The notes: generated by a model not told the origin, from the letters alone. A stretch of 64,000 nucleotides of DNA from an uncultured Paraglaciecola sp. (GCA_947498355.1 CANMKA010000002.1:204993-268992), one strand, 5' to 3'. Positions 9,014 to 17,086 are shown, counted from the first letter of the stretch. Program-made: numbers and translations.

Positions 9014-9844
9014 ATGAAAAACGCCTTTTTAATTTTAGTTTTATGTTTGCTTTGTATCACCCCCTTGTCTGCACAAATTATTTGGTCAGCGGAGCCGAGG
9101 GAGAATGCCAAAGTTGGCGATTATTTTAAGCGTCTTGATACTGGTAATTATCCCCAAGACTACTGCGTGACCCGCGGTGATGAAAAAGGGGTGCCAGCAT
9201 CTACAGCGACTATTGTGCAGGATCCAAAGTTGGGGAGTATATGGAAAATAAATAAACCGCTCAATCGGAAAAGAGCCGAGTTTGCTCGTTCAGAAGGAAA
9301 GGTGAACGGGTTATCTCCTAAAGAAGGTGATGATTTATATATAGCATGGCAATGGAAAATCGAGACGACCAATGGCGCAAAAATTGATAAAGAAATCACG
9401 GTCTTTCAATGGAAATCAGCAAGTCCTCATAATCAAAATTACCCCATTAACTTAGAATACGACGGCGACTTGACCCTTAATGCGTTTGGTGCAAACTACG
9501 AAGGCAAGGTCTCTCAGTCTTCGCGCAGAACTGTGCTATGGCGTAAAGCTGTACCACAAGGAGAGTGGGTGTCGATAGTGGTGCGAGTTAAAGTCGATAA
9601 AAATGATTTTGGAGGCATAGTGCAGTTCTGGTTTAACGGGGTTCAGCAAGCGCTAGATAACCTGCAATACAAGTTATACCAAGTGAAGGTCTCTGATGAT
9701 AAGAAAACAGTATTTCATCGAACAAATGATGGCCGTTTTGTTTATCCAAAGTGGGGTATTTATAACAAGAAATCCTGCGGATACGATGTGAATGCGTTTT
9801 TTCATAATATGAAAGTTGGCAACAGCTTAGAATCGGTTCAGTGA
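9014..9844 (+). CDS. Secreted polysaccharide-lyase-like jelly-roll protein
   Basis: This 276-aa protein begins with a signal peptide ending near PLSAQ. The mature part looks like the concanavalin-A-like beta-jelly-roll of the heparin-lyase I/alginate-lyase type (Pfam Polysacc_lyase), with alternating strands such as LYIAWQWKIE, ITVFQWKS, INLEYDGDLTLNAF and WVSIVVRVKV. The C-terminal YPKWGIYNKKSCGYD resembles the closing strand of that family. Possible CAZy assignments include PL13/PL20-like or the ulvan-lyase family PL28; I cannot decide between them by eye. Neighbours (sulfatase, second jelly-roll lipoprotein, sulfur transporters) favour a sulfated polysaccharide substrate. Confidence 0.6.
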   Translation: MKNAFLILVLCLLCITPLSAQIIWSAEPRENAKVGDYFKRLDTGNYPQDYCVTRGDEKGVPASTATIVQDPKLGSIWKINKPLNRKRAEFARSEGKVNGLSPKEGDDLYIAWQWKIETTNGAKIDKEITVFQWKSASPHNQNYPINLEYDGDLTLNAFGANYEGKVSQSSRRTVLWRKAVPQGEWVSIVVRVKVDKNDFGGIVQFWFNGVQQALDNLQYKLYQVKVSDDKKTVFHRTNDGRFVYPKWGIYNKKSCGYDVNAFFHNMKVGNSLESVQ

Positions 9845-9981
9845 GCTAGGCTAGGGTATCAACAAAGTCCCCCTACTTTTTACTTAGTATTGTTTTTGGA
9901 AAGTAGAAGTGAGGTCTTGTTGCTGACTTATTAGCAATGTCTTTGATTATTCACCCATGCTTTGTGTTTTTTGGAGGAAAT

Positions 9982-10410
9982 ATGACGGAGTTCACACCTT
10001 TGGCTGCCTTGATGGGAGGCGCTATTCTTGGCTTGGCGGCTCTACTGCTGCTTTGGCTCAATGGCAGTATTGCTGGAATTTCTGGCATAGTTAGCCGTGT
10101 TCTAGAGGGCCAGCAAGCTGACAACCTATGGCGTTGGTGTTTTATAGCTGGGTTAGTCATTGGGCCTTTGCTGGTCAATAAGGCGAATTTTAGTTTGCCA
10201 GAGCGTATAGAGGTATCTTGGCCTGTGATTATGATTGCTGGGCTATTGGTGGGGGTAGGTAGTCACTTGGGCAGCGGTTGCACCAGTGGTCATGGTATTT
10301 GTGGTATCGGCCGTTTTTCGCCTCGTTCAATTGTCGCAACCTTAGTTTTTATGCTGGTGGCTTTACTAACCGTATTTGTAGCTCGCCAGCTTATGGGAGT
10401 CAGCGTATGA
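9982..10410 (+). CDS. YeeE/YedE-family sulfur transporter, first half-size subunit
   Basis: The start at 9982 has GGAGG 4 bp upstream and gives 142 aa; an upstream in-frame start lacks such a site. Four hydrophobic segments and the motif GSGCTSGHGICGIGRFSPRS identify the Sulf_transp (DUF395) family. The conserved cysteines of this family relay thiosulfate or related sulfur species across the inner membrane. The stop overlaps the ATG of the next gene (ATGA), so the two half-size proteins form one translationally coupled pair, as in PmpA/PmpB-type systems. The position between a lyase and a sulfatase gene links it to sulfur released from polysaccharide, which is inference. Confidence 0.85.
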   Translation: MTEFTPLAALMGGAILGLAALLLLWLNGSIAGISGIVSRVLEGQQADNLWRWCFIAGLVIGPLLVNKANFSLPERIEVSWPVIMIAGLLVGVGSHLGSGCTSGHGICGIGRFSPRSIVATLVFMLVALLTVFVARQLMGVSV

Positions 10411-10850
10411 AAGCCCTAGTTGCTCTGATTTGTGGGATCCTGTTTGGCGTGGGGTTAACCGTTTCGCAAATGGTTAATCCAAATAAAGTCCTTAATTTTT
10501 TAGATGTATTTGGTCAATGGGACCCGAGCTTAGCTTTAGTCATGGTTGGGGGAATTGGCGTATTCTCGTTAGGTTATAGAGTGTTAGTTAAACCCGCGAA
10601 TAAGCCCGTTTGGGGCGAAACGTTTAACATTCCAACTCGGGCAGATATAGATAAGCCCTTGCTTATTGGTGCCATTATGTTTGGCCTAGGTTGGGGGTTA
10701 TCTGGTATATGCCCTGGCCCAGCTATTAGTAATTTATCGGGCGCTGAGCCAAAGATTTTTGCATTTATCGCTATGATGATAATCGGTATGAAGGCTGCAC
10801 CATTTATTGGGAAGATAACTGGGGCTACTTCTAGTCGTAACAGTGATTAG
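10407..10850 (+). CDS. YeeE/YedE-family sulfur transporter, second half-size subunit
   Basis: This 147-aa partner of the preceding protein starts at an ATG sharing ATGA with the upstream stop. It has four hydrophobic segments and the second-half signature GLGWGLSGICPGPAISNL, with the conserved cysteine in GICPGP. Together with the upstream subunit it should make one functional YeeE-like transporter; a full-length homologue is at 17087-18028. A longer reading from 10278 would overlap most of the first gene and is not supported. Confidence 0.85.
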   Translation: MKALVALICGILFGVGLTVSQMVNPNKVLNFLDVFGQWDPSLALVMVGGIGVFSLGYRVLVKPANKPVWGETFNIPTRADIDKPLLIGAIMFGLGWGLSGICPGPAISNLSGAEPKIFAFIAMMIIGMKAAPFIGKITGATSSRNSD

Positions 10851-10868
10851 TGTTATACCAATTCTCTC

Positions 10869-11015
10869 ATGCCTTTGCATAGTTTGAGTTTACCTCTTAT
10901 TTTGAGTGTTTTGTTTTATTCAACGTTAGCATCCCATGCAAAAAAGTCGGATATAGGGGTATCAATTTTGTTGCTACTTGCCTTTTCCATTTATACCCAA
11001 TTGGATGGCGATTAA
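10869..11015 (+). CDS. Possible 48-aa small membrane peptide
   Basis: A short frame starts 18 bp after the transporter gene. It encodes a signal-like segment (LILSVLFYSTLASHA) and a second hydrophobic segment (VSILLLLAFSIY). No convincing ribosome site precedes it and I recognise no family. It may be chance in a T-rich spacer. The surrounding 10851-11049 holds nothing else that I can see. Confidence 0.2.
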   Translation: MPLHSLSLPLILSVLFYSTLASHAKKSDIGVSILLLLAFSIYTQLDGD

Positions 11016-11049
11016 CGCTTCCTGTTAACGACTTAGCGAAGGAACTAAC

Positions 11050-11979
11050 ATGAATAACCGACTCTTTTTTAGAATAGGCAGTGCACTTACTTCTGTGCTT
11101 TTCTTCGTCGCTTGCTCGTCATCACATATCGAAACGCCTAATAAACCTAGTGAAAGCCCAGATTTTATTCAGGCAAAAGCCTTGTCTTTTGAACAAATTA
11201 TTTTGCAGAGTAGCCCTGAACCGTCTTGGCAAACTGTCCTTGATTCGGGGCAGCTCGAACCATTACGTACCTTTACTACTCATGGCGTAACCGGTGGTAA
11301 GGTGGATATCAATAATGCCTTGATTGAGCAAGGTCCTAACAGTGATGTGCCAATTGCAGCTGAGGCTCGCAAATTAATGATACATGCAGTGGGCAACCCA
11401 ACCATTCCACATCAAGATTTTGCTAAGTGGTCGCGCTGGTATCAAGAAGACGGTAACACGCAAATTTTTCGTTTATTCAAAGATGAGGAAAATGTAAGTA
11501 ATCAGCGTCTAAAAGCCGCCCGCATCGAAGCTTTCAGCCCCAGTCATACTTGGCGACCCCAAGCCGACGTTTGGCGAGAATTTAATGCACGTTTTACCAT
11601 AGTGCAAGCCGCTGGGTGTGTTGCACCTCATTACTGCTCTATATTCCAAGCCAAAGGTAATAACATTGATCATTGGTCGGTAATGCTGCGGGTGGATGAC
11701 AAAGGCGATTTATGGTTTTCTCCGCGCAGAGGAGCGGGTTTCGAAAACAGCAAGCCAGGGGTTATGACACTTATTGGAAAAAACGTACTGGGTAAACCCT
11801 TCGATATGCGTGTAGTTGATAACGGCAACGATTATAAAATGTACATAAATGGCCAATTAGTGGGGCAAGACCAATGGCCAAGAGCTGATGTGATTGGTTT
11901 TCGTTGGGGCATATACATGGGTAAATCAGCAGTAGCAGATGATATTATGGTGTTGATCACGGGCGCGAATATGAAATAA
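11050..11979 (+). CDS. Lipoprotein with polysaccharide-lyase-like jelly-roll domain
   Basis: This 309-aa protein has lipobox VAC (Cys22), hence an outer-membrane lipoprotein. The mature part reads as a concanavalin-A-like fold: ADVWREFNARFTIVQ, HWSVMLRVDDKGDLWFSPRR, PFDMRVVDNGNDYKMYING and a closing strand RWGIYMGKSAVADDIMV. This is the layout of polysaccharide lyase or glycan-binding laminin-G-like proteins. The conserved-looking DGNTQIFRLFKDEENV may contribute to the carbohydrate cleft. It lies 140 bp upstream of a sulfatase gene. A lyase of an uncharacterised or PL28-like family is likely, but pure binding function cannot be excluded. Confidence 0.5.
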   Translation: MNNRLFFRIGSALTSVLFFVACSSSHIETPNKPSESPDFIQAKALSFEQIILQSSPEPSWQTVLDSGQLEPLRTFTTHGVTGGKVDINNALIEQGPNSDVPIAAEARKLMIHAVGNPTIPHQDFAKWSRWYQEDGNTQIFRLFKDEENVSNQRLKAARIEAFSPSHTWRPQADVWREFNARFTIVQAAGCVAPHYCSIFQAKGNNIDHWSVMLRVDDKGDLWFSPRRGAGFENSKPGVMTLIGKNVLGKPFDMRVVDNGNDYKMYINGQLVGQDQWPRADVIGFRWGIYMGKSAVADDIMVLITGANMK

Positions 11980-12119
11980 AGCGTTGGCTGGTGTAATGGC
12001 AAGCCCTATACTAGCTGCAATTAAAGAGCATGTTTGCTTGAGGGTTACCCCAAAGTTTAAGCATGCTTAATATTAGCGCGTTTTTACGCGCTTTTTGTTA
12101 GGAAATCTTAGGAGTAAAA

Positions 12120-13622
12120 ATGAAATTACACAGTGCATTGCTGTTGTTAGGCGCAATCTTGTCGGGTTGTGGTAGTCGCTCGGTAGAGGTGACCTCTGAG
12201 CAAAGTCTGACACCTAATCAAATCGCGGCTAAAATTCAAGCAGCCAAAGCTAGGCAACCGAATATCATCATGATAGTAGTGGACGATTTAGGCTGGGCAG
12301 ACGTGGGGTATAACCAAACCACGGATTTATTTGAAACGCCTACCATAGATAAGTTAGCAACACAGAGTATGCGTTTTGACCAAGCTTATGCCGGAGCAGC
12401 AAATTGTGCGCCTAGCCGAGCAGTGCTAATGTCGGGTCAATATGGACCTAGAACTGGGGTCTATACAGTATCGCCCTCTGCACGTGGGAATGCGAAAACT
12501 CGTAAGCTGGTTCCAATTAAAAATACCCGTGGCCTAACTCACGGCATTGTAACCTTAGGTGAAACCCTTAAATCTGCTGGATATGCCACAGGAAGTTTTG
12601 GGAAATGGCATTTAGGTCCCGATCCAGATACGCAAGGTTTCGATGTAAATGTTGGGGGCAGCCATCAGGGTATGACTTTACGTTATTTTAGCCCGTATAA
12701 TTTACCTAATATTGAAGATGGTCCAAAAGGTGAGTACCTCACCAACCGCTTAACGGCCGAAGTGATTGACTGGGTTAAGGCAAGTAAAGACAGTCCGTTT
12801 TTTGCATATATCCCTTACTATACTGTACATACGCCTTTTCAGGCCCCAGCAGATAAAATCCAAAAGTACTTAGACAAAGGAATTACCAATAAGGGCCAAG
12901 CTACCTATGCTGCTATGGTAGAGCTTATGGATACCAATGTAGGGCGTATTTTGGCTACTCTAGAAGAGCAAAACTTAGCTGAAAATACCTTGGTGATTTT
13001 TACCTCTGACAATGGCGGCTATCGTATGTCTTCGTTCCCAAATGCGTTAAGAGCGGGCAAAGGCTCATACTATGAAGGAGGGCTACGTGTGCCCTTGCTC
13101 ATGCGCTGGCCGAACAAAATTACCCCTGGTTTGAACGAAACCCCTGTGGTTAACGCCGATTTTTACCCAACTTTGATGAACCTTGCTCAGGCGCCTAAGC
13201 CAGACCAAGTGTTAGACGGCCAAGATTTAAGCGCGGTATTACTTGCGGATCAAACCATTAGGTCTCGTGATTTGTTTTGGCATTTCCCCGTATATCTGCA
13301 AGCCCACCATGCGCCGACTGATCAAGGACAAGATCCGCTATTCAGAACACGCCCAGGTAGCTCTATTCTTAGCGGGGATTGGAAACTAATTCACTATTTT
13401 GAGAATAACGAATTTGAGTTATACAACATAGAAAATGACCTTTCTGAAAAGGTTAACCTAGCGGCTAAGATGCCAGCGAAAGTTCAAGAGCTAAAGGCCA
13501 AGTTAGATGCTTGGCGAGTAGAAACCGGTGCTGATATACCTACCGAATTAAATCCAGAATTTGACCCAGTGGTAAACCAGCAACTTATTGACAAGGTGTT
13601 GTCACAAGCCAAGGCTCACTAA
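12120..13622 (+). CDS. Type I (S1 family) polysaccharide sulfatase, lipoprotein
   Basis: This 500-aa protein has lipobox LSGC (Cys17). The catalytic core is complete: metal-binding Asp55-Asp56 (VVDDLGWADVGY), the formylglycine motif C96-A-P-S-R with downstream LMSGQYGPRTG, GKWHLGPDP, and the late FTSDNGG. In known S1 sulfatases Cys in CxPSR is oxidised to formylglycine by an FGE or anaerobic maturase; neither is in this window. Substrate is probably a sulfated algal glycan given the lyase-like neighbours. GAGG/TAGGAG-type bases just before the ATG support the start. Confidence 0.92.
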   Translation: MKLHSALLLLGAILSGCGSRSVEVTSEQSLTPNQIAAKIQAAKARQPNIIMIVVDDLGWADVGYNQTTDLFETPTIDKLATQSMRFDQAYAGAANCAPSRAVLMSGQYGPRTGVYTVSPSARGNAKTRKLVPIKNTRGLTHGIVTLGETLKSAGYATGSFGKWHLGPDPDTQGFDVNVGGSHQGMTLRYFSPYNLPNIEDGPKGEYLTNRLTAEVIDWVKASKDSPFFAYIPYYTVHTPFQAPADKIQKYLDKGITNKGQATYAAMVELMDTNVGRILATLEEQNLAENTLVIFTSDNGGYRMSSFPNALRAGKGSYYEGGLRVPLLMRWPNKITPGLNETPVVNADFYPTLMNLAQAPKPDQVLDGQDLSAVLLADQTIRSRDLFWHFPVYLQAHHAPTDQGQDPLFRTRPGSSILSGDWKLIHYFENNEFELYNIENDLSEKVNLAAKMPAKVQELKAKLDAWRVETGADIPTELNPEFDPVVNQQLIDKVLSQAKAH

Positions 13623-13878
13623 TCAACAAGTGGCCCGGGTAATCTAGATCTAACTTAGGAATGCGCGGGCCTTAGTAACATGATTCTGCAAGCACAGGGG
13701 TTGTCTGCATTTTGCTATTTTTGTAGGCAACTCTATTTAATTAAGCTAATAACCATCTATCCTGTTCCTGTCTTAAAATACTGCATGTAATAATTTTTAG
13801 CCGAATATTTTATTTCTCGACTAACACTGTTTTGTGATAACGTTTCTTCGATTTTTTAATTGGAGCAAAGGGAAGGGT

Positions 13879-14521
13879 ATGTCAGGCAGTAACGATTATT
13901 ATGCACACGGAAGAGTCGAATTGGTGGCTCAATTGCCAAATCGTTCGGACTCTTGTGTATTGGAGTTGGGGTGTGGAGCGGGTTCTACATCAGCTCTAAT
14001 AAAGAAGGAAAGCAAAAGAGTTGTGGGGTATCGAAAAATTTCCAGATGCCGCTGCCCGTACTCGAAGTTTAGGCGTGGTGGATACCTTGCTAGAGGGCGA
14101 TCTTGAGGATTTGCTTGATCAACTTCCAGAAAACCATTTTACCCATATTATTGCAGGTGATGTGTTAGAGCATGTTGTCGACCCTTGGGATGTGTGCGAG
14201 CGTTTAACCAAATGCTTAAAGCCTGAGGGCGTGTTTATCTGTAGTATTCCAAATATCCGAAACTGGTCTTTCATTCTTGGGTTGTTGTTTAAAAAGCGTT
14301 TTGAATATAAAGATTCCGGTGTGCTAGACAAAACGCATCTGAGATTTTTTGCACGAAAAAACGCCTACGATCTTTTTGCGAATACCGGCTATTCAGACAT
14401 ATCTATAGGTCCAGTTAGGCCTAAAAAGAAGCTATCGTATAAAATAGGAAAATTTCTGTTTGGGGATCTTTTAACTAAAGGTTTTTTGATTGTTGCACGA
14501 AACAATCGCATTAAAAGCTAG
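13879..14521 (+). pseudogene. Class I SAM-dependent methyltransferase interrupted by a +1 frameshift
   Basis: The ATG at 13879 follows GGGAAGGG. The first frame gives a SAM-binding motif VLELGCGAGSTS and runs to about 14028. The family reading then continues one base later as IEKFPDAAA ... IIAGDVLEHVVDPWDVCERL ... PNIRNWSFI to the stop at 14521. Joining the frames at 14026-14030 gives a smooth protein (RVV-G-IEKF), so a single extra base in GTGGGGTATC breaks the gene. The product resembles O-antigen/capsule-type methyltransferases with a conserved PNIRN segment. It could be a true decayed gene, a phase-variable G-run, or a sequencing error. Confidence 0.8.
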
Positions 14522-14602
14522 ATTTGCTTGTGAGTCCGGCTAGAAATGTAGATATGGAACACACCTAATTCATTTCTAATTGGGGTTAATTGATAAAATA
14601 AC

Positions 14603-14641
14603 GACCCGCTTAGTCCGGTTTGATAGTGGAATACGCGGGTC
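14603..14641 (-). terminator. Possible terminator of grxC
   Basis: On the minus strand GACCCGC (14641-14635) pairs with GCGGGTC (14609-14603) and is followed by GTTATTTTAT. The 25-nt loop is long, so this is only a candidate. The rest of 14522-14648 shows no gene. Confidence 0.35.
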
Positions 14642-14648
14642 TCACAGT

Positions 14649-14906
14649 TTACGCGCTTTTTAGAAGATCCGTAAGTGAGCCATTATTTAGCGCTGCATGA
14701 AAATCATCTGAACCGCCAATGTGCTGGTCGTTAATAAACACCTGAGGCACAGTTCTTCGTCCGCTTCTTTGTTGCATTTCACTGGCCAATTTGGCGTTTT
14801 CTGTCACTTCATACTCTTCGTAAGCTAGGCCTAGTTTATTCAAGGTCGCTTTGGTTCTTGTGCAATAGGGGCAATAGCCTTTACTGTAAATTTCGATTTT
14901 AGACAT
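14649..14906 (-). CDS. grxC: Glutaredoxin 3 (GrxC type)
   Basis: This 85-aa protein has active site Cys12-Pro-Tyr-Cys15 in the typical context YSKGYCPYCTRTK, the cis-proline segment TVPQVFINDQHIGG, and the C-terminal SDDFHAALNNG. It is a glutathione-dependent dithiol oxidoreductase acting on disulfides and mixed disulfides in the cytoplasm. Upstream, at 14968-15028, is the first of three near-identical promoter/operator copies shared with the PagL-like gene and a glutaredoxin remnant. A divergent AraC regulator lies directly behind that site. Confidence 0.95.
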   Translation of the reverse strand: MSKIEIYSKGYCPYCTRTKATLNKLGLAYEEYEVTENAKLASEMQQRSGRRTVPQVFINDQHIGGSDDFHAALNNGSLTDLLKSA

Positions 14907-14967
14907 TTGTGTCTCTCCGTTGATGTTTAAGATTAATGCTGATTGGCATCAGTTGTGTTGATAAGTC

Positions 14968-15028
14968 CATTATGTATTAATTTAGTATTTCAACAATGCG
15001 CAAAAGTCTTGGTTATTTGCACTAATCG
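14968..15028 (-). promoter_or_regulatory. Promoter/operator copy A (upstream of grxC, between grxC and araC-type gene)
   Basis: Read on the minus strand: -35 TTGTTG (14996-14991), 16-bp spacer, -10 CATAAT (14974-14969), giving a leader of about 55 nt before grxC. The bases upstream of the -35 (ACTTTTGCGCA and AGTGCAAAT) match copies B and C in the same gap-free register. They are the natural binding site for the adjacent AraC-family protein. Confidence 0.65.
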
Positions 15029-15069
15029 TCTATTATTACCTTAAATTATTTATAGAAACGAAATTCAGA

Positions 15070-15930
15070 ATGGAAATTTTAAGTGACATCCTCAGATCCC
15101 TTCGCGTTGATGGCAGTGTGTATTTTTGTAGTCAAATTGAAGCTCCGTGGACAAAAGAGTTTTTTGATAACAGCAAAGCCAGCTTTCACTTGGTAAGGCG
15201 CGGTGCGTGCTGGGTTGAAATTGGAGACAAAGTTGAGCAACTTTACACGGGCGATTTGATATTTTTGGGGCCAGGGGTGAATCACACACTGACCAGTGAG
15301 CCACCAAAGGGGCAAATGCCTATTTGTGGAGATTCAACTATGCTGTTATGCGGTGACTGTTCATTTGAGTACGACAGTTTATCGCCTCTGAATGAGATTT
15401 TTAATCAAGTGACTATAGTGCGAGAAGATGAACTAAATAATCACCCTTGGTTAAAAAGTACCTTCGAGCAACTTAGTTCTGAGTATATGGCACAAAATCC
15501 AGGTAATGAAATTATCGTCAATAAGCTGACCGAAGTGGCTTTAGTAGAGCTAATACGAATTAATTTCGGACGCCAAGAGCAACATTGTTTTTTGCATGCG
15601 CTCAAAGACAAGCGGATTAAGCGCGCCTTAGATTATATTCATGGAACGCCCGAACATCCATGGACTATAGAAGAACTTGCATCAAACATAGGTATGTCTC
15701 GGGCGGCTTTTGCCAAAAAGTTTACAGCGTTAGTTGGGCAAACCGTGTTTACCTATCTTTCAAATTTACGTATTCAAAAAGCCAAAGAGATGCTCGCCTC
15801 CAGCTCTCAATTCGTAGACGACATTGCCCTTAATGTAGGCTACGAATCAGAACGGGCATTTACCAAAACCTTCAGTAAATACGTGGGCATGACTCCAAAG
15901 CAATTCCGTAAAAGTAGAAAAGCGGGTTGA
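15070..15930 (+). CDS. AraC-family transcriptional regulator with N-terminal cupin domain
   Basis: This 286-aa protein has a cupin_6-type sensor over residues about 1-165 and a double helix-turn-helix over about 185-282 (WTIEELASNIGMSRAAFAKKF, then DIALNVGYESERAFTKTFSKYVGMTPKQFR split across the two helices). It is divergent from grxC and sits between promoter copies A and B. Cys86, Cys94 and Cys97 lie in the cupin; CGDC is a CxxC pair. Next to a glutaredoxin this suggests thiol-redox sensing, but that is inference. Most regulators of this branch activate a neighbouring oxidoreductase in response to a small molecule. Confidence 0.9.
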   Translation: MEILSDILRSLRVDGSVYFCSQIEAPWTKEFFDNSKASFHLVRRGACWVEIGDKVEQLYTGDLIFLGPGVNHTLTSEPPKGQMPICGDSTMLLCGDCSFEYDSLSPLNEIFNQVTIVREDELNNHPWLKSTFEQLSSEYMAQNPGNEIIVNKLTEVALVELIRINFGRQEQHCFLHALKDKRIKRALDYIHGTPEHPWTIEELASNIGMSRAAFAKKFTALVGQTVFTYLSNLRIQKAKEMLASSSQFVDDIALNVGYESERAFTKTFSKYVGMTPKQFRKSRKAG

Positions 15931-16015
15931 TTACTTGTTTATGTAGGTTGGCATAAGAAGTTAGCTAATACATTTTAGTGATCAAGCTTAACTTCTTATC
16001 CCTAGTTGGAGGTAT

Positions 16016-16594
16016 TTATATCTTGTATGCGTAGGATAAGTTTAAGAAGTCTACGCCTGGATTTTTGCTGTTAAGTCCACCGTTACTGTAGTGCATGTAG
16101 CGTATTGAAACAGACTGATTAAGTCGCTTACCAAAATCTAAGGTCAGTCCAAGTCTATCTTCAAATTGATAATGTGAGCCAATATCTTTGCCCGCAAATT
16201 GTGTATCGTTTACTAAGGAGACACCAATTCCAAATTCCCATTTGAGAGGGTTTCTGTTGTTGACGTGGTAGAAGGTCTTACTGACTACCGGTGAGAGTGC
16301 TAAAACAAAATTGGTTTCATGTTGATTGTTTTCACCAAATTCCCAAAAATTCACACTGGCTTCCCAGTATATGTCTAGTTCATCAAAAAAGGGCACGTCG
16401 GTCAGGCGGTAAACATATGGGCGATAAGCTAAACGCACGCCGGTAATGTCATCAGAACCTATCAATAAATCTAGCGCTACTGCACTGGAGTAGGACTTGT
16501 CTTTAGCTGTGCTACTCGCGCTAAACGCAGAACTGGCAATTAAAAGGAATGTTAAAAAGGTAACGTGCAAAAAAGTTTTCATGTCTATATCCAT
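16016..16594 (-). CDS. PagL-like acyloxyacyl hydrolase (lipid A 3-O-deacylase family)
   Basis: This 192-aa outer-membrane beta-barrel has a signal peptide ending near AFSA. The last strands carry MHYSNGG: His168 and Ser170 are in the positions of the PagL catalytic His and Ser (HxS-N). Fourteen residues after His is Asp182, where P. aeruginosa PagL has the catalytic Glu. The protein ends on an aromatic-rich beta-strand (LNLSYAYKI), as barrel proteins do. An ATG at 16582 (MKTFLHV) is an alternative start. The known family reaction is removal of the 3-O acyl chain of lipid A in the outer membrane. The promoter is copy B, which is shared with grxC. Confidence 0.8.
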   Translation of the reverse strand: MDIDMKTFLHVTFLTFLLIASSAFSASSTAKDKSYSSAVALDLLIGSDDITGVRLAYRPYVYRLTDVPFFDELDIYWEASVNFWEFGENNQHETNFVLALSPVVSKTFYHVNNRNPLKWEFGIGVSLVNDTQFAGKDIGSHYQFEDRLGLTLDFGKRLNQSVSIRYMHYSNGGLNSKNPGVDFLNLSYAYKI

Positions 16595-16614
16595 AGTTAT
16601 GTAATCAATGGATA

Positions 16615-16675
16615 CATTATGAATCTATTTTAAATCTCAACAATGCTCAAAAGTGTCAATTAATTACACTGATAG
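16615..16675 (-). promoter_or_regulatory. Promoter/operator copy B (upstream of the PagL-like gene)
   Basis: Minus strand: -35 TTGTTG (16643-16638), 16-bp spacer, -10 CATAAT (16621-16616), about 15-27 nt before the start codon. The upstream bases ACTTTTGAGCA and AGTGTAAT match copy A with the same spacing. Confidence 0.65.
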
Positions 16676-16698
16676 TATTTTTTGTTTATCTTTAAGTT

Positions 16699-16797
16699 TT
16701 AGTGAACTTGGAGATCTAATCCCAGTTTGGTTAGGGGGGCTTTGATTTTTTTACAGTAACGGCAATAGCTTTTACTGTAAATGTCAACGTTAGGCAT
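16699..16797 (-). pseudogene. Truncated second glutaredoxin (N-terminal 32 residues only)
   Basis: The ATG at 16797 opens a frame whose 32 residues align with the start of the GrxC protein at 14649-14906. It has the same register IYSK-x-YC-x-YC with Cys12 and Cys15 (CRYC instead of CPYC), then KLGL, followed by a TAA stop at 16699-16701. The thioredoxin fold needs the missing C-terminal half, so it cannot be an active glutaredoxin. It lies behind promoter copy C. The likely origin is duplication of a promoter-grx cassette followed by truncation. A surviving CxxC peptide cannot be ruled out. Confidence 0.75.
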
Positions 16798-16863
16798 TGT
16801 GATATCTTCAACAGCGTAATACTGCTTTCTTATTTAGGCTCGGTTAGGTGAATTTAAGGCGAT

Positions 16864-16924
16864 TATTATGAATTCTAAAAATATTCCAACAATGTGAGGA
16901 AGGCTCAATTCATTAGACTGGTCG
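16864..16924 (-). promoter_or_regulatory. Promoter/operator copy C (upstream of the glutaredoxin remnant)
   Basis: Minus strand: -35 TTGTTG (16892-16887), 16-bp spacer, -10 CATAAT (16870-16865), about 60 nt before the remnant's ATG, like copy A before grxC. The upstream half is closest to copy B (CAATTNATTA-x-ACT-G-T on the plus strand) and is the most diverged of the three. The interval 16925-17086 holds nothing else I recognise. Confidence 0.55.
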
Positions 16925-17086
16925 TGTCTTTGTGGGCTTAAATAGAATATTTTGAAGGATTTTTGAGCGATTGGGGTAATCGGTATTCCAGATGAACTTG
17001 GGCCCGCCACAAGCTAGGGTAGACGGAGCGGGACGCGATTTACCCTCTGTGCTTTAGGGTTTATACCCCCAAACTAGGTAAAATAC

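Noticed and set aside
10278..10406. Upstream extension of the second YeeE subunit
   Set aside because: It would overlap most of the first subunit; the ATGA-coupled start at 10407 is standard for the family.
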